A DNA stretch of 64,000 nt from Clostridium sp. (GTDB taxonomy: Bacteria > Bacillota > Clostridia > Clostridiales > Clostridiaceae), in contig NZ_JAKVOI010000001.1 in NCBI RefSeq assembly GCF_022482905.1, positions 2,667,958 to 2,731,957 of the forward strand. Reading direction: 5' to 3'. The translations under genes and the position numbers were made by a program. Positions 8,916-17,850 of the stretch are shown here, one piece after another. The stretch's first letter is position 1; every line of letters starts with the position of its first letter. A model generated the notes under the pieces. It searched no databases. It worked only from the letters and a program-made list of their open reading frames with translations, and was not told where the DNA came from.

Positions 8916-10173
8916 TATATTGTCTTCTCCTTTCCATTCTTGCATTATTGCTGGGAGTCAAACATACTCTCTCATTTCTAAACAATTTTTCCAGGCCTTC
9001 ACGTTTAGTCTTCTTAAATTTTTGACATAGTCCACAATGTTTGCAGTGGTGGCTTTTATCGGATGGCTCAGTATAAGTACACAATACACCCTCATAGTTT
9101 CTGAGTATTAATTTTTCAGGTGTCTGTGAGATCAAATACTGGGGACCTACAGGTATTTTTCCACCGCCGCCTGGAGCGTCAATCACAAAAGTGGGTACTG
9201 CAAATCCAGAGGTATGACCGCGTAAAAGCTCCATGATTTCTATGCCGGTTGAAACTGATGTTCTAAAATGTTCAATACCCTGGGATAGATCACATTGATA
9301 TATATAATAAGGTCTTATTCTGTTTTTTACTAATTTCTGTACAAGATTTCTCATAATATAAGGACAGTCATTGATATTTTTTAAAAGTACTGATTGATTT
9401 CCAAGGGGAATTCCTGAATCAACAAGCATCTTGCAGGCCAGCATTGATTCTTCGGTTACCTCGTTTGGATGGTTAAAATGTGTGTTAATCCAAACCGGAT
9501 GATATTTTTTTATCATTCTGCACAAACTGCTGGTTATTCTCTGAGGCATGACAACTGGTACTCTGGTTCCAATTCTTATGACTTCAACGTGATCTATCTT
9601 TTTTATCTCCTTTAATATAAATTCAAGCTTCTCATCTGAAATACACAGTGCATCACCGCCGGATATCAATACATCTCTAACTTCGCTGTGAGCTTTTACA
9701 TATTCTATAGCTCTTAATATATCATTGTTTGATAGAGAATTATCATCGTGCCCTGCAAACCGCCTTCTTGTGCAGTGTCTGCAGTACATAGAACATTTTT
9801 CAGTAACAAGGATGAGTACTCTGTCAGGATATCTGTGGGTTAATCCGGGAACGGGAGAATCGAGAGTTTCATGCAGTGGGTCATTTATATCACATTCTGA
9901 TATTTTGGTCTCTTCTATGGTGGGAATCGCTTGTCTTCTAATAGGACAATTATAGTCATCCGGATCAATCAATGTTGCATAATAAGGTGTTATTGCCATC
10001 CTTAGCTTTTTAAGACTAGCTTTTACTCCATTTCTTTCGTCTTCAGTAAGATTTACTACCTGTTCCAGTTCCTCCAATGTGGTAAGTCTGTTAGAAATCT
10101 GCCATTTCCAACTGTTCCATTCATCTTTTGTGACGTCTTTCCATAGTGGTATATTCCAGTATTTTCTTCTCAA
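8887..10173 (-). CDS. kamA: Lysine 2,3-aminomutase (radical SAM, PLP)
   Basis: Converts L-lysine to L-beta-lysine. About 428 residues, the usual length. The radical SAM cluster motif CSMYCRHC is at residues 127-134, the PLP lysine in PGGGGKIPVG is near residue 339, and a C-terminal zinc site is suggested by CKHCGLC. The start is probably the TTG at 10173, with AAAAGGAG 7 bases before it; the GTG at 10182 abuts that site. Downstream ablB overlaps, so the beta-lysine is most likely acetylated to an osmolyte rather than fermented; no other lysine fermentation genes are near. A c-di-AMP riboswitch and terminator lie in the leader. Confidence 0.95.
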   Translation of the reverse strand: MRRKYWNIPLWKDVTKDEWNSWKWQISNRLTTLEELEQVVNLTEDERNGVKASLKKLRMAITPYYATLIDPDDYNCPIRRQAIPTIEETKISECDINDPLHETLDSPVPGLTHRYPDRVLILVTEKCSMYCRHCTRRRFAGHDDNSLSNNDILRAIEYVKAHSEVRDVLISGGDALCISDEKLEFILKEIKKIDHVEVIRIGTRVPVVMPQRITSSLCRMIKKYHPVWINTHFNHPNEVTEESMLACKMLVDSGIPLGNQSVLLKNINDCPYIMRNLVQKLVKNRIRPYYIYQCDLSQGIEHFRTSVSTGIEIMELLRGHTSGFAVPTFVIDAPGGGGKIPVGPQYLISQTPEKLILRNYEGVLCTYTEPSDKSHHCKHCGLCQKFKKTKREGLEKLFRNERVCLTPSNNARMERRRQYNECKQLSAK

Positions 10174-10246
10174 ACCAAACACTCCTTTTAAAAGTTAACA
10201 ATATAATATAAAGAATTATTTGTGCTACATGGAAGCTGCTGGATAA

Positions 10247-10284
10247 TCAAAAAACAATAAGCTGCAGAGAAGTCTCCGCAGCTT
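10247..10284 (-). terminator. Intrinsic terminator in the kamA leader (riboswitch expression platform)
   Basis: On the minus strand AAGCTGCGGAGA pairs with TCTCTGCAGCTT (12 potential pairs, one G-U; 10259-10284) and is followed by a T-rich tract (10247-10257). It lies between the aptamer (10350-10455) and the kamA start, about 75 bases before the gene, as expected for a transcription-terminating riboswitch. Confidence 0.85.
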
Positions 10285-10339
10285 ATAAAGCCATAATTCA
10301 AAGGTATATCAAAAAATACAAATTCGTGTATACCAAAAA

Positions 10340-10455
10340 CTTCCCTTCAACGCTTACGAGATTAGCTGACGGATTCGGATCGAAGAAATTAACCCTACCT
10401 GCCTACAGCAGGATTCACCCCAAAATTGGTTTTCCCGTTCAAATTGATTAAGCGC
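10340..10455 (-). promoter_or_regulatory. c-di-AMP riboswitch (ydaO-yuaA class)
   Basis: On the minus strand the conserved blocks of this class appear in order: CGCTTAATC, GGGAAAACCAA, TTTTGGGGTGAATCC, GGTAGGGTTAA, CGAATCCGTCAGCTAATC and CGTAAGCG followed by GAAGGGA. The terminal CGCTTA/TAAGCG pairing forms P1. Known members bind c-di-AMP and switch expression off. Here the target is kamA-ablB, so high c-di-AMP should repress osmolyte synthesis. Recognised from motif memory; a covariance model search would confirm it. Confidence 0.88.
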
Positions 10456-10546
10456 TAGTAACATTGTAACATTTTTCACATTTATTGTTATACACATAAT
10501 CATAACACTTTAACATATACATGTCAAATGCACAAATATCCAAACA

Positions 10547-12029
10547 CACGGCAAAAGCATGAACCCATCTCCTTCCAAAATTCTCTTACAAGAATTTTTT
10601 AAAAAATACCTTTGCAGTATTTATATATGAGATATGCCATATTTCCCCTGAAATATACTCTGGTATTACTGTGAGCTGGTGTAAGAAGCGGGCCAGAGCT
10701 TAGACCTTTACTCATTTAAAAGAAAACCTCATTCGAAACCGGATAGTCCTTGATGGATATATCCAGTCTATAAATTTGTACTCTTTTTAAATTTTCTTAC
10801 ATATGTCTAAAATTTATGAATAATATATATTCAAGATATTCCAGACTAAGCAATGCCTGAAACCTTCTGGATTTCAAGCTTTTCTTAGGATATCTTTCTT
10901 CATCTTTTTTTACTAAGTTAAGAGCAATTCTTTTTAGTAGTCCAATGTTTTGCGGTTTGTTTCCTGTTCTGTTCCTATTTTCATCTTCTCTAAAAGTTAC
11001 ATCCAGGTTCCAATGGGTGCTCTCAATTCCCCAATGTTTTCTTGCTGCTTGTGAGAAATCTTTTACATCCTTGATACTTCCCAGATAGTATCTACACTCC
11101 TCTGTCTTTCTGCCATTTTCTTCACACTTTCTAAATAACCATACCTATGCCATTTAATTTTCTCCACTCATTTTTAGCTTCCATCCATGATATATCAGTA
11201 GAATAGTAAAAGATTCTTTCTTCAATTCTGCCATGGGATTTTTACATAGTGCGGCAGCACTCAATTTTTTCATCCTTTACCTTCTCTCGTTTCACATCTT
11301 TGAAATATTCTTCTACCTCATTGTATAAAACCTTGTGGTTTTCTTTAAGTGCCAGGACATAGTCTGCTTTATTGTTTCTTACAATCTTTTCTGCAATATC
11401 TTTCTGGCATCCCATTGCATCAATTGTAACAATACTGCCCTTTATTAACAGCATATCAAGTAATTCAGGTATTGCAGTAATTTCATTGCTTTTTTCATCT
11501 GTCTTTACCTGCCCTATAATAAGTTTGTTACTGCTGCCCATGCACTTTTACTATATGAACTGCCTTTTTATTATTCCTTTTGTTTTCTGTTCCCCGCATT
11601 GTTTTTCCGTCGATTGCTATTATCGTGTTATTCTCAATCTCTGTTACTTCTCTCATCCAGAGCACAAAACATCTTTCAAACTGTTTGGGATCTATTAAAT
11701 TTAATACTCTTTCAATTGTATGATGTGTTGGTATGCCGTTTGGCAGTTCAAGGTACTTCCTTAGCCAATCCTCTCTTTTAATTGCCCAGGCTTCAATGTC
11801 CTCCCAATCATTGCAGCTGCATATTGTCGCTGCAACTGCAATAAAAATGATATCTATAAGCTTATGCCTAACTTTACCTTCCTGTCTTATATCATAGATT
11901 ACACTAAAATGCTCAAAAAAGCTTCCCTTATATTTTTTTACTACCATATTCAATAACCTTCATAACAGGACTTTAATTTTTAGTGGTAATTTATTCATTG
12001 GACAATCATTCCTTCATGCTTTTGCCGTG
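10547..12029. mobile_element. Decayed ISAs1-family insertion sequence with 17-bp terminal inverted repeats
   Basis: CACGGCAAAAGCATGAA at 10547-10563 is repeated perfectly inverted at 12013-12029, bounding 1,483 bases that contain a broken ISAs1-type transposase on the minus strand. I see no clear target-site duplication. The left flank inside the element (10564-10796, about 230 bases) is longer than the right (60 bases) and holds no gene; it contains a GATGGATATATCC palindrome but nothing else I can name. The element sits directly upstream of the kamA leader. Confidence 0.8.
10797..11953 (-). pseudogene. ISAs1-family transposase, multiply frameshifted
   Basis: A DDE transposase in at least three frames. 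The first part (11528-11953) has HHTIERVLNLIDPKQFER and IIAIDGKTMRGTE, holding the first catalytic Asp. The second (11242-11541) has [18 protein letters not shown] and [11 protein letters not shown] with the second Asp. The third (about 10797-11150) has ARKHWGIESTHWNLDVTFRE with the catalytic Glu region and ends at TAA 10797-10799. Joins lie near 11535 and between about 11130 and 11245. All DDE blocks are recognisable, so the element died fairly recently. Confidence 0.88.
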
Positions 12030-12057
12030 GGCAAAATTGCTGGGAACAAGCAGGCAG

Positions 12058-12092
12058 AACTATGAATGTGTATAAATACATATTCATAGTTA
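12058..12092. repeat. Inverted repeat between IS end and lipoprotein gene
   Basis: AACTATGAAT and ATTCATAGTT form a 10-bp stem around a 14-base loop that can itself pair (TGTAT/ATACA). On the plus strand it is followed by ATTTTCC; it may be a weak terminator. The surrounding stretch 12030-12236 has no gene that I can see. Confidence 0.4.
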
Positions 12093-12236
12093 TTTTCCAA
12101 AAAATAGAAATTACTACAGGAGCATAATCCTATACAATTTTCAAACAAATTCTGTCTCATCTATTATATTTTACACAAATCTATGAACGCTCTCTTTTTG
12201 TGTGCTTGCTAAAATATATCAAATAATAAATATATT

Positions 12237-12845
12237 TTAATTTGTCATATATTTATTAACTAATTCATAACATCTTTTCTTTGTTGAATTATATAAAGAC
12301 ATATAATATGCAACATTTTCAAAAGTTCCTCCATTATATTTTAACCCTTCTTTATTTGCCATATCTTCTTTCCATTCTATCCATTTAATTTGTTCATTTT
12401 TTAAATTCTTCATTATTTCTGGAGATAACTCTTTTTTTAGTAAGGCATAAATCTCATTTAATGCTTTATCATACATATCATAAGATTTTCCGTAATAACT
12501 CTTCATAGCATTTGTTATCCCAGAATCTGAATCCTTCTTTTCCGGTAAATCATCAAGTTCTTTTTGAATATTATCTAATTTTCCTAAAAATTCTTTTCTT
12601 CTTTCCTCTACTTTTGTTATTGTATTATCCTTCTGAATATTATCATTTTGTTTTATTCCATTTGTTAAATCTGACAAGCCTTTCTTATTTGAATTATCAA
12701 CTTTGTCCAGACTATTTTCTGCTCGCTGATTTTGTTTTGGCTCACTTACGTAATTTTGATTTTCTTTACTGCCTTTTGTACATGCTACTAATGCAAGTAT
12801 TAATAATGCCATGATAATAAAAAGTACAATTTTTTTATTTTTCAT
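12237..12845 (-). CDS. Lipoprotein with a LprI/DUF1311-like domain
   Basis: A 202-residue exported lipoprotein. Residues 1-22 are a signal peptide (KNKK, hydrophobic stretch) ending in the lipobox LVAC. A low-complexity Asn/Lys/Asp linker (about 25-80) leads to an alpha-helical C-terminal domain with MYDKALNEIYALLKKELS and QIKWIEWKEDMAN, the pattern of LprI/DUF1311 (lysozyme-inhibitor-like) proteins. Function in clostridia is not established. Its neighbour is another lipoprotein; both precede, in position, the BlaRI-ABC unit in the same minus orientation. Confidence 0.75.
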   Translation of the reverse strand: MKNKKIVLFIIMALLILALVACTKGSKENQNYVSEPKQNQRAENSLDKVDNSNKKGLSDLTNGIKQNDNIQKDNTITKVEERRKEFLGKLDNIQKELDDLPEKKDSDSGITNAMKSYYGKSYDMYDKALNEIYALLKKELSPEIMKNLKNEQIKWIEWKEDMANKEGLKYNGGTFENVAYYMSLYNSTKKRCYELVNKYMTN

Positions 12846-12923
12846 TAGTATTCCCCTTTTGATTTTATTTATAATTACATTGGGATATGTTTAAAATAGC
12901 GTTAATACAAGTATACAAAATTT

Positions 12924-12950
12924 TTAGGGAAGCCATTCTGACTTCCCTAA
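12924..12950 (-). terminator. Hairpin after the VCBS-like lipoprotein gene
   Basis: TTAGGGAAG and CTTCCCTAA form a 9-bp stem with a 9-base loop, 17 bases beyond the stop of the minus-strand lipoprotein gene and followed on that strand by AAAATTTTG. Confidence 0.6.
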
Positions 12951-12966
12951 TGTACCTTTAAGGCAT

Positions 12967-13572
12967 TTAGAATTTTTTAGAAAGATAATACGTTACAGTT
13001 TTTATATCATTATTGTTTCCAGACTCATTCATCTCTTGAGATAGTTTCGTATTACAAGTAAACTTTTTATCATCATTTTGTAACCAAACAGCGGATATTG
13101 GTTTCCCAAAGTTGGCGTTATCAATAACAATGATGATTATATCTTTTAATCCATCTTTATTTACATCTTGAAATGAAACTGCTTTAACATCTACATTATA
13201 TGGGAAAGGTGTATCTTCAAAACTATAAAGAATATCTCCATTTTCACTGGTTAGATAAAACACTACCGGTATGTGGTTGCCGCCTGTAATTTTCCCCGAT
13301 ACAAATTTTACATTACCCCATGAATTTAAATCAACCATAAAAGACTGATTTTCAATAGTAGTAAAACCTTTTATATTTTTTATATTATTGGTGCCAGGAT
13401 CTGACTTTGAACTTGTTGCATTTGTGCTATTTTGAGTATAAGTTTTTGGTGTAGATGACACTGAAGATGATTGATTATTTTGTTGCGGAGGATTAGTAGT
13501 TAAATTGGTTCTTCCACAAGCCGTCATAAGCAAAGATGCTATAATAATTGTTGAAAATATTTTTTTATTCAT
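12967..13572 (-). CDS. Lipoprotein with a single VCBS/FG-GAP-like motif
   Basis: A 201-residue lipoprotein: signal peptide with lipobox LMTAC (Cys at 19), a Ser/Thr/Asn-rich linker to about residue 65, then a beta-rich domain containing FQDVNKDGLKDIIIIV, a calcium-loop-like motif (DxNxDGxxD) typical of FG-GAP/VCBS repeats. Its role is unknown. ATG at 13572 follows a GGAGGG site. It is not close enough to its neighbours (120-150 bases either side) to assume an operon. Confidence 0.75.
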   Translation of the reverse strand: MNKKIFSTIIIASLLMTACGRTNLTTNPPQQNNQSSSVSSTPKTYTQNSTNATSSKSDPGTNNIKNIKGFTTIENQSFMVDLNSWGNVKFVSGKITGGNHIPVVFYLTSENGDILYSFEDTPFPYNVDVKAVSFQDVNKDGLKDIIIIVIDNANFGKPISAVWLQNDDKKFTCNTKLSQEMNESGNNNDIKTVTYYLSKKF

Positions 13573-13724
13573 ATTTTCCCTCCTATGACTATTCTTTATC
13601 TATTCTATATATAATATTTAAATTTGCTATAGTAATGTCCTTTTTTCATTAAACATAACATAATTATATCAAATTTCAACATTAAATTAAAACACAGGCT
13701 GATTATTAAATAGAAAAAACATTC

Positions 13725-13970
13725 TCATTCCTTACCAAGAAGCCATAATATACTTACACCTAAAGCATCACCTATGGCAACAAGTTCCTTGTCTGTAACT
13801 GGCCTTGTTTTGGATTCAATTTTGGATATTGCTGTTTTTTCAAGGGTTATACCTCTTACTGCAAGTCTGGCAAGTAAATCGTTTTGAGTTATTTTATGCT
13901 TGCTTTTAAGCCTTGCATATTTGACCTTGTCACCAATTAAATTTTTATTCCTATTTTTAGTATATGCCAT
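13725..13970 (-). CDS. Small XRE-family DNA-binding protein
   Basis: An 81-residue single-domain helix-turn-helix protein: VKYARLKSKHKITQNDLLA, TAISKIESKTRPVTDKEL and ALGVSILWLLGKE are the classic XRE blocks. The ATG at 13970 has GGAGGA 8 bases before it; an upstream frame start at 13988 does not. It lies between the lipoproteins and BlaR1, all in the minus orientation, and may regulate either. Confidence 0.85.
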   Translation of the reverse strand: MAYTKNRNKNLIGDKVKYARLKSKHKITQNDLLARLAVRGITLEKTAISKIESKTRPVTDKELVAIGDALGVSILWLLGKE

Positions 13971-14032
13971 CAAGCTAATCCTCCACAATAATCCTTTGTC
14001 TATATTGATTATATGTGAGAAATAATATTGTA

Positions 14033-15241
14033 TTATTTATTCCAAACTGCTGAAACAAATTTTCCAATTATATCTGAATCTTTGACCTCTATATTAACCG
14101 CTTTGCAGTTTTCAGCATGTTCTTCTCTCAATTCTTTCGGGGCATCTTTATAGGTATATGTTTCTAACGTTACTGTTGCGCTTCTATTTACTACTGATTT
14201 TTTCTCTGTATAATCACTATTGCTTTGATTTAATCTTTTTTCAGCTACAATATTAGTATTATTTTGTAGAGATGTTGCTGATACCTTATTGATATTTAAT
14301 GCAAACAGTGAGCTCCCTACAATAGCTAGTGATATGGCTATAACTGCCATTCCCTTTTTTCTTGGCTTCAAACTTAACATATTTTCTATCCTCCTTTTCG
14401 TTATATTTACTTTTTTATCAGTTAACTGTGATGATATTGTAGAAAGTTTAAGGTTATTTCTATACCTAACAGATTTTACTAAAAGCAATGCGTATTCTTT
14501 GATATCTTCTGTTTTAGCTCCAATAACAACTGCTTCATCACAGGATAACTCACATTGTTCATTAAAAAATTTTCTAAATATATACATTAACGGATTAAAC
14601 CAATGTAATGACATTGATAATATCATAAGAAGCTTTATGATATTATCTTTCCTTTTAAAGTGGAATAATTCATGCCTGAATATCCATTTTAATTCATTGT
14701 TTGAAAATTTTTGAGCTGGTAGAATTATTGTAGAATTTAATATTCCTATTATAGCTGGTGAAGAAATTCCTTTTACTATTTTAACTTTTATGTTCTTACT
14801 TATATTCAAATTTATTTTTTCATTATCCAAAATTTTTGCTATTCTTGTATCTTTTACAAAAGTCATATTATTTCTAACTTTTAAATAAAATTCACCCTGA
14901 AAATAAATATAGTATAGTAAAATGCCTATTGCTCCGATAATCCAGATCAGCATTGTGATATAAGTGTAATCGATTATATCAATATTGCTTAGATGAGGTT
15001 GGGTTAGGTTATATAGAACTCTATGATAAGCAGTATAATTTTCATTTGCGAAACTATTTATATTTATATCAAGTTTAATATTAACTACTAAAACCATTCT
15101 TATAATGACCATAACAGCTAAAAAGTAATTAAATTTATGGCTATATTTATCTAAAAACTTATCTTTCATAATAATTATTCCCAATATTAATATTCCTGTA
15201 AGCAAACTTGTTCTTAATACTTCTACAAAAATATCTTTCAT
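14033..15241 (-). CDS. BlaR1/MecR1-family M56 membrane metalloprotease sensor without a penicillin-binding domain
   Basis: A 402-residue integral membrane protease. Three to four N-terminal membrane segments surround the zinc motif HELFHFKRKD (near residue 190) with downstream NEQCELSCDEAVV supplying the third ligand; another membrane helix lies near 297-318. Classical BlaR1 has a ~250-residue penicillin-binding sensor after this; here only ~85 residues follow, with no SxxK/KTG motifs. It is therefore a signal-dependent protease of unknown input, expected to cleave the BlaI-type repressor. Its ATG lies 5 bases after the BlaI stop, so they form one operon. Confidence 0.88.
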   Translation of the reverse strand: MKDIFVEVLRTSLLTGILILGIIIMKDKFLDKYSHKFNYFLAVMVIIRMVLVVNIKLDININSFANENYTAYHRVLYNLTQPHLSNIDIIDYTYITMLIWIIGAIGILLYYIYFQGEFYLKVRNNMTFVKDTRIAKILDNEKINLNISKNIKVKIVKGISSPAIIGILNSTIILPAQKFSNNELKWIFRHELFHFKRKDNIIKLLMILSMSLHWFNPLMYIFRKFFNEQCELSCDEAVVIGAKTEDIKEYALLLVKSVRYRNNLKLSTISSQLTDKKVNITKRRIENMLSLKPRKKGMAVIAISLAIVGSSLFALNINKVSATSLQNNTNIVAEKRLNQSNSDYTEKKSVVNRSATVTLETYTYKDAPKELREEHAENCKAVNIEVKDSDIIGKFVSAVWNK

Positions 15242-15246
15242 TTCAA

Positions 15247-15609
15247 TTACCTACTCTTTATCCACTTTTCAAGTTCATCTAAATCTTTATCAGTGATTTC
15301 ATCACTTTCCTCAAGTGTAGATATTATACTTTTTAATGATTTTCCATGAAGATAATTAAAGAAATCTCTAGTTTCAAATTTTAAGTAATCATTTTCTTCT
15401 ACTATTGGGATAAAATAAGATTGCTTGCCTATTCGTTCTGTAGCAAGAAAATCTTTTTTTACAAGTCTTGATAAAGTTTTGGATGTAGTACTGAGTTTCC
15501 ACTCCAGAATATCTTCCATATGTTTGGCTACATCCTTTGTAGATACTTTATCTTTTCTACTCCAGATAAATTTCATTATTTCAAGTTCTGTTCTGGGAAG
15601 TTTTTTCAT
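15247..15609 (-). CDS. BlaI/MecI-family repressor
   Basis: A 120-residue winged-helix repressor: LPRTELEIMKFIWSRKDKVS at the N-terminus, then WKLSTTSKTLSRLVKKDFL, the recognition region of BlaI/MecI/CopY proteins, and an acidic dimerisation tail. ATG at 15609 is chosen because the frame upstream covers operator DNA. It is cotranscribed with the BlaR1-like protease, and palindromes of the TACAnnTGTA/TACGACAATTGTCGTA type lie in the region it shares with the divergent ABC exporter genes, the likely regulon. Confidence 0.9.
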   Translation of the reverse strand: MKKLPRTELEIMKFIWSRKDKVSTKDVAKHMEDILEWKLSTTSKTLSRLVKKDFLATERIGKQSYFIPIVEENDYLKFETRDFFNYLHGKSLKSIISTLEESDEITDKDLDELEKWIKSR

Positions 15610-15652
15610 TTTACAATCAACCTTTCTTTTATTATTTCTTAAACAAAGTGTA

Positions 15653-15668
15653 TACGACAATTGTCGTA
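15653..15668. promoter_or_regulatory. Palindromic operator 1 (blaI side)
   Basis: TACGACAATTGTCGTA is a perfect 16-bp palindrome 44 bases before the blaI-like start, in the position of an autoregulatory operator. BlaI/MecI-family proteins bind such dyads; assignment is inference. Confidence 0.7.
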
Positions 15669-15708
15669 ATGTCAATATTTTTATTAAATATTTTCAAATA
15701 AGGTCTTT

Positions 15709-15728
15709 ACTTTTACAGTTGTAAAAGT
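15709..15728. promoter_or_regulatory. Palindromic operator 2 (CopY/MecI-like box)
   Basis: A 20-bp near-perfect palindrome, ACTTTTACAGTTGTAAAAGT, contains TACAnnTGTA, the core recognised by CopY/MecI-type repressors. It lies in the divergent region between the repressor and the ABC exporter. Confidence 0.65.
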
Positions 15729-15730
15729 TA

Positions 15731-15764
15731 TAATTTAGTTAACAAGTACTTGTTAACTAAATTA
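15731..15764. promoter_or_regulatory. 34-bp perfect palindrome (operator 3)
   Basis: All 34 bases are self-complementary around the centre at 15747/15748; the core is AGTTAACAAGTACTTGTTAACT. A partial further copy (TGCTAGTTAAATTAG) starts near 15772. It sits about 100 bases before the exporter permease start and may be bound by the BlaI-like protein or another regulator; with no loop it is better as a DNA site than as an RNA hairpin. Confidence 0.65.
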
Positions 15765-15861
15765 ACCTGTTGTGCTAGTTAAATTAGGAATAATAAAGTA
15801 GTGAAATATTATAAACATTGGCTGCTCTTATATCGAAAATAAATAGCATGGAGGAGTTTTT

Positions 15862-17850
15862 TTGAAAAAAATCAAGTATATCATTAGTTTTTGTATTGTG
15901 TTTATAGGACTTTTAATTATCGGGGAAAGTCATATTTTCTATTTGGATAATTTTTATACTAAATATGCCAATACTACATTGTATCTGCAAAATGATACGA
16001 CAAGTGATGAAATGATTGGTGATATTATTGATTCAGCAGCTGATAATAGAGTTGAAGTATTTACTTTTATACGATCTCAGCCAAATAGTTCCCTTACTGA
16101 ATACGATATTTACGGGACACCGGGAGTTGAAAAAAGTATAAATCAGAATTCAAATATACTTAAAGGAAAGTATACAAGCCTTTTCCTAGGGAATATCAAC
16201 TTTAAATTCAAAGATATTGGTAGTATACCTGATATCAAAAATCAAAATGAATATTACATTATCGGAAGCAGGGAAAAAGCCAATCAATTTAAAATGGGCT
16301 TAATTGACAAGTATGCAGGCAATCATCCCAAACAAGGCTATCCTGACAGGGAGTCAGAAAAGAATACAATTGCCATATGGATACTTGTCATTAGTATTAT
16401 ATTGTTATTTTCCTTTTATGATGTTGTTTCACAAAAAAAAGAAGCTGTTGTTAGAATGACTATGGGAGAAAAAATAAGTACTATTATCTGGCAGAATATT
16501 CTTTTGGATTCTCTTGCATTTACAGCATCTTTTATCTTCATATTGTCTGTTTTGTCTAAATATACTTACGTATTCTTCAATTTAAAAATCTCAATTATAC
16601 TGTTTGTTGTATTATTATGTATCAATGGATTGTTGTATGTAAATTTATATTTTTATAATATAAAAGAAGTTTTCTCCAATGGCAGAAGTTCTAAGAAATT
16701 ATTGACACTTAATTATGGATTGAAATCAGCGACAACCATTATCACCATTTTTATAATATCCAGCAATATTGCTTTCATTTTTCAATCCTATACTTTTTAC
16801 AGACAAAAAACTTTTTTTCAGGACCATTCGGATTATCACTATATTAAGTTCATGTATAAGTCAATTAGGAATACTGACGGTTCTATCAATGATGTATTTG
16901 ATAAATCCATAGCCGTACGGGAAACATTTTATAGAGAATTTTTCAGAGAATTTAATGCAATTGCCTTGAAAGATATCTCCCAGGTTGTAAGTGTAAAAAC
17001 TATTTCTGCAAATAGAAATGCCTTTGATTATTTATCCAGTAAAATAAAAGAATTTAATCATTTAAATTCAGGTAAAGATTTCTATTTCATATTACCTGAT
17101 AGAATGAAGGGCAATTCTAAAATTATCGAGGAACTAAAAAAAAGTATACCATACAATGATACTATTAATTTTGTTCGAGATTATAATGTGATTTATTATC
17201 ACGATAACATTGATATTGTGGGAATAGACGAGGATTACATATATGGAAGTGATTTAATTAGAAATCCTGTTATTGTTTATAATAACATGTCAGCGGATCA
17301 AGTTGAAAATCAGAGCGTTTTGAAATCCATAGGATCAGTAGATGAAATATACGATGTCATGTACAGGATATCTTCGGAGGAGCAACGTGATAAATTCAAT
17401 AAATTTATAGTTAAACATAATTTACAAGATCAAATTGTACAGAAGATAAATGTGTTGGAAAAATATCAAAAAATGTGGATTATATCTAAAAGAATTTTAT
17501 ATATTAATCTAGTATTCAGTATTTTAATTCTACTTTTAGAAATTATCATCATCAACTCAATTATCACATTGGAGTATAAAGTAAATGCTGTGGAGCTTTC
17601 CATCAAGAAAATTCTTGGATATAGTATTTTGCAGAAAAATAGAAAAATTATCATGATGACAGTTATAACTACAGCAGCAAGCATATTAACAGCTTTTGTC
17701 ATCAATATGATAATGAAAACCGAGAAAGGCTATTATCTGGCCTTTGGAGGAATAAGCATCCTGATATTGGAGCTGGTCATTATCACATTTTATATATATA
17801 AAATTGAAAATTCTCAGGTTCAGAAAATCTTAAAGGGTGGGAGTCTATGA
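15862..17850 (+). CDS. Bacteriocin-associated ABC transporter permease
   Basis: A 662-residue membrane protein of the 'bacteriocin-associated integral membrane protein' type (DUF1430-like). One N-terminal helix (residues 7-25), a large extracellular region, three to four helices around 170-300 (IWILVISIILLFSFYDVVSQKKE), a second extracellular region of about 230 residues, and three C-terminal helices from about 545 on. This double FtsX-like layout fits exporters that confer immunity to, or export, lactococcin-972-like peptides. The start is TTG at 15862 with GGAGG before it. It overlaps the ATPase gene by 4 bases. No peptide precursor gene is evident nearby. Confidence 0.8.
   Translation: MKKIKYIISFCIVFIGLLIIGESHIFYLDNFYTKYANTTLYLQNDTTSDEMIGDIIDSAADNRVEVFTFIRSQPNSSLTEYDIYGTPGVEKSINQNSNILKGKYTSLFLGNINFKFKDIGSIPDIKNQNEYYIIGSREKANQFKMGLIDKYAGNHPKQGYPDRESEKNTIAIWILVISIILLFSFYDVVSQKKEAVVRMTMGEKISTIIWQNILLDSLAFTASFIFILSVLSKYTYVFFNLKISIILFVVLLCINGLLYVNLYFYNIKEVFSNGRSSKKLLTLNYGLKSATTIITIFIISSNIAFIFQSYTFYRQKTFFQDHSDYHYIKFMYKSIRNTDGSINDVFDKSIAVRETFYREFFREFNAIALKDISQVVSVKTISANRNAFDYLSSKIKEFNHLNSGKDFYFILPDRMKGNSKIIEELKKSIPYNDTINFVRDYNVIYYHDNIDIVGIDEDYIYGSDLIRNPVIVYNNMSADQVENQSVLKSIGSVDEIYDVMYRISSEEQRDKFNKFIVKHNLQDQIVQKINVLEKYQKMWIISKRILYINLVFSILILLLEIIIINSIITLEYKVNAVELSIKKILGYSILQKNRKIIMMTVITTAASILTAFVINMIMKTEKGYYLAFGGISILILELVIITFYIYKIENSQVQKILKGGSL

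Noticed and set aside
10335-10455. Lysine riboswitch before kamA
   Set aside because: Expected for a lysine gene, but the conserved blocks match the c-di-AMP class, not the L box.
14033-15241. Beta-lactam resistance sensor BlaR1
   Set aside because: The penicillin-binding sensor domain is absent and no beta-lactamase or PBP gene is adjacent, so a beta-lactam role is not claimed.
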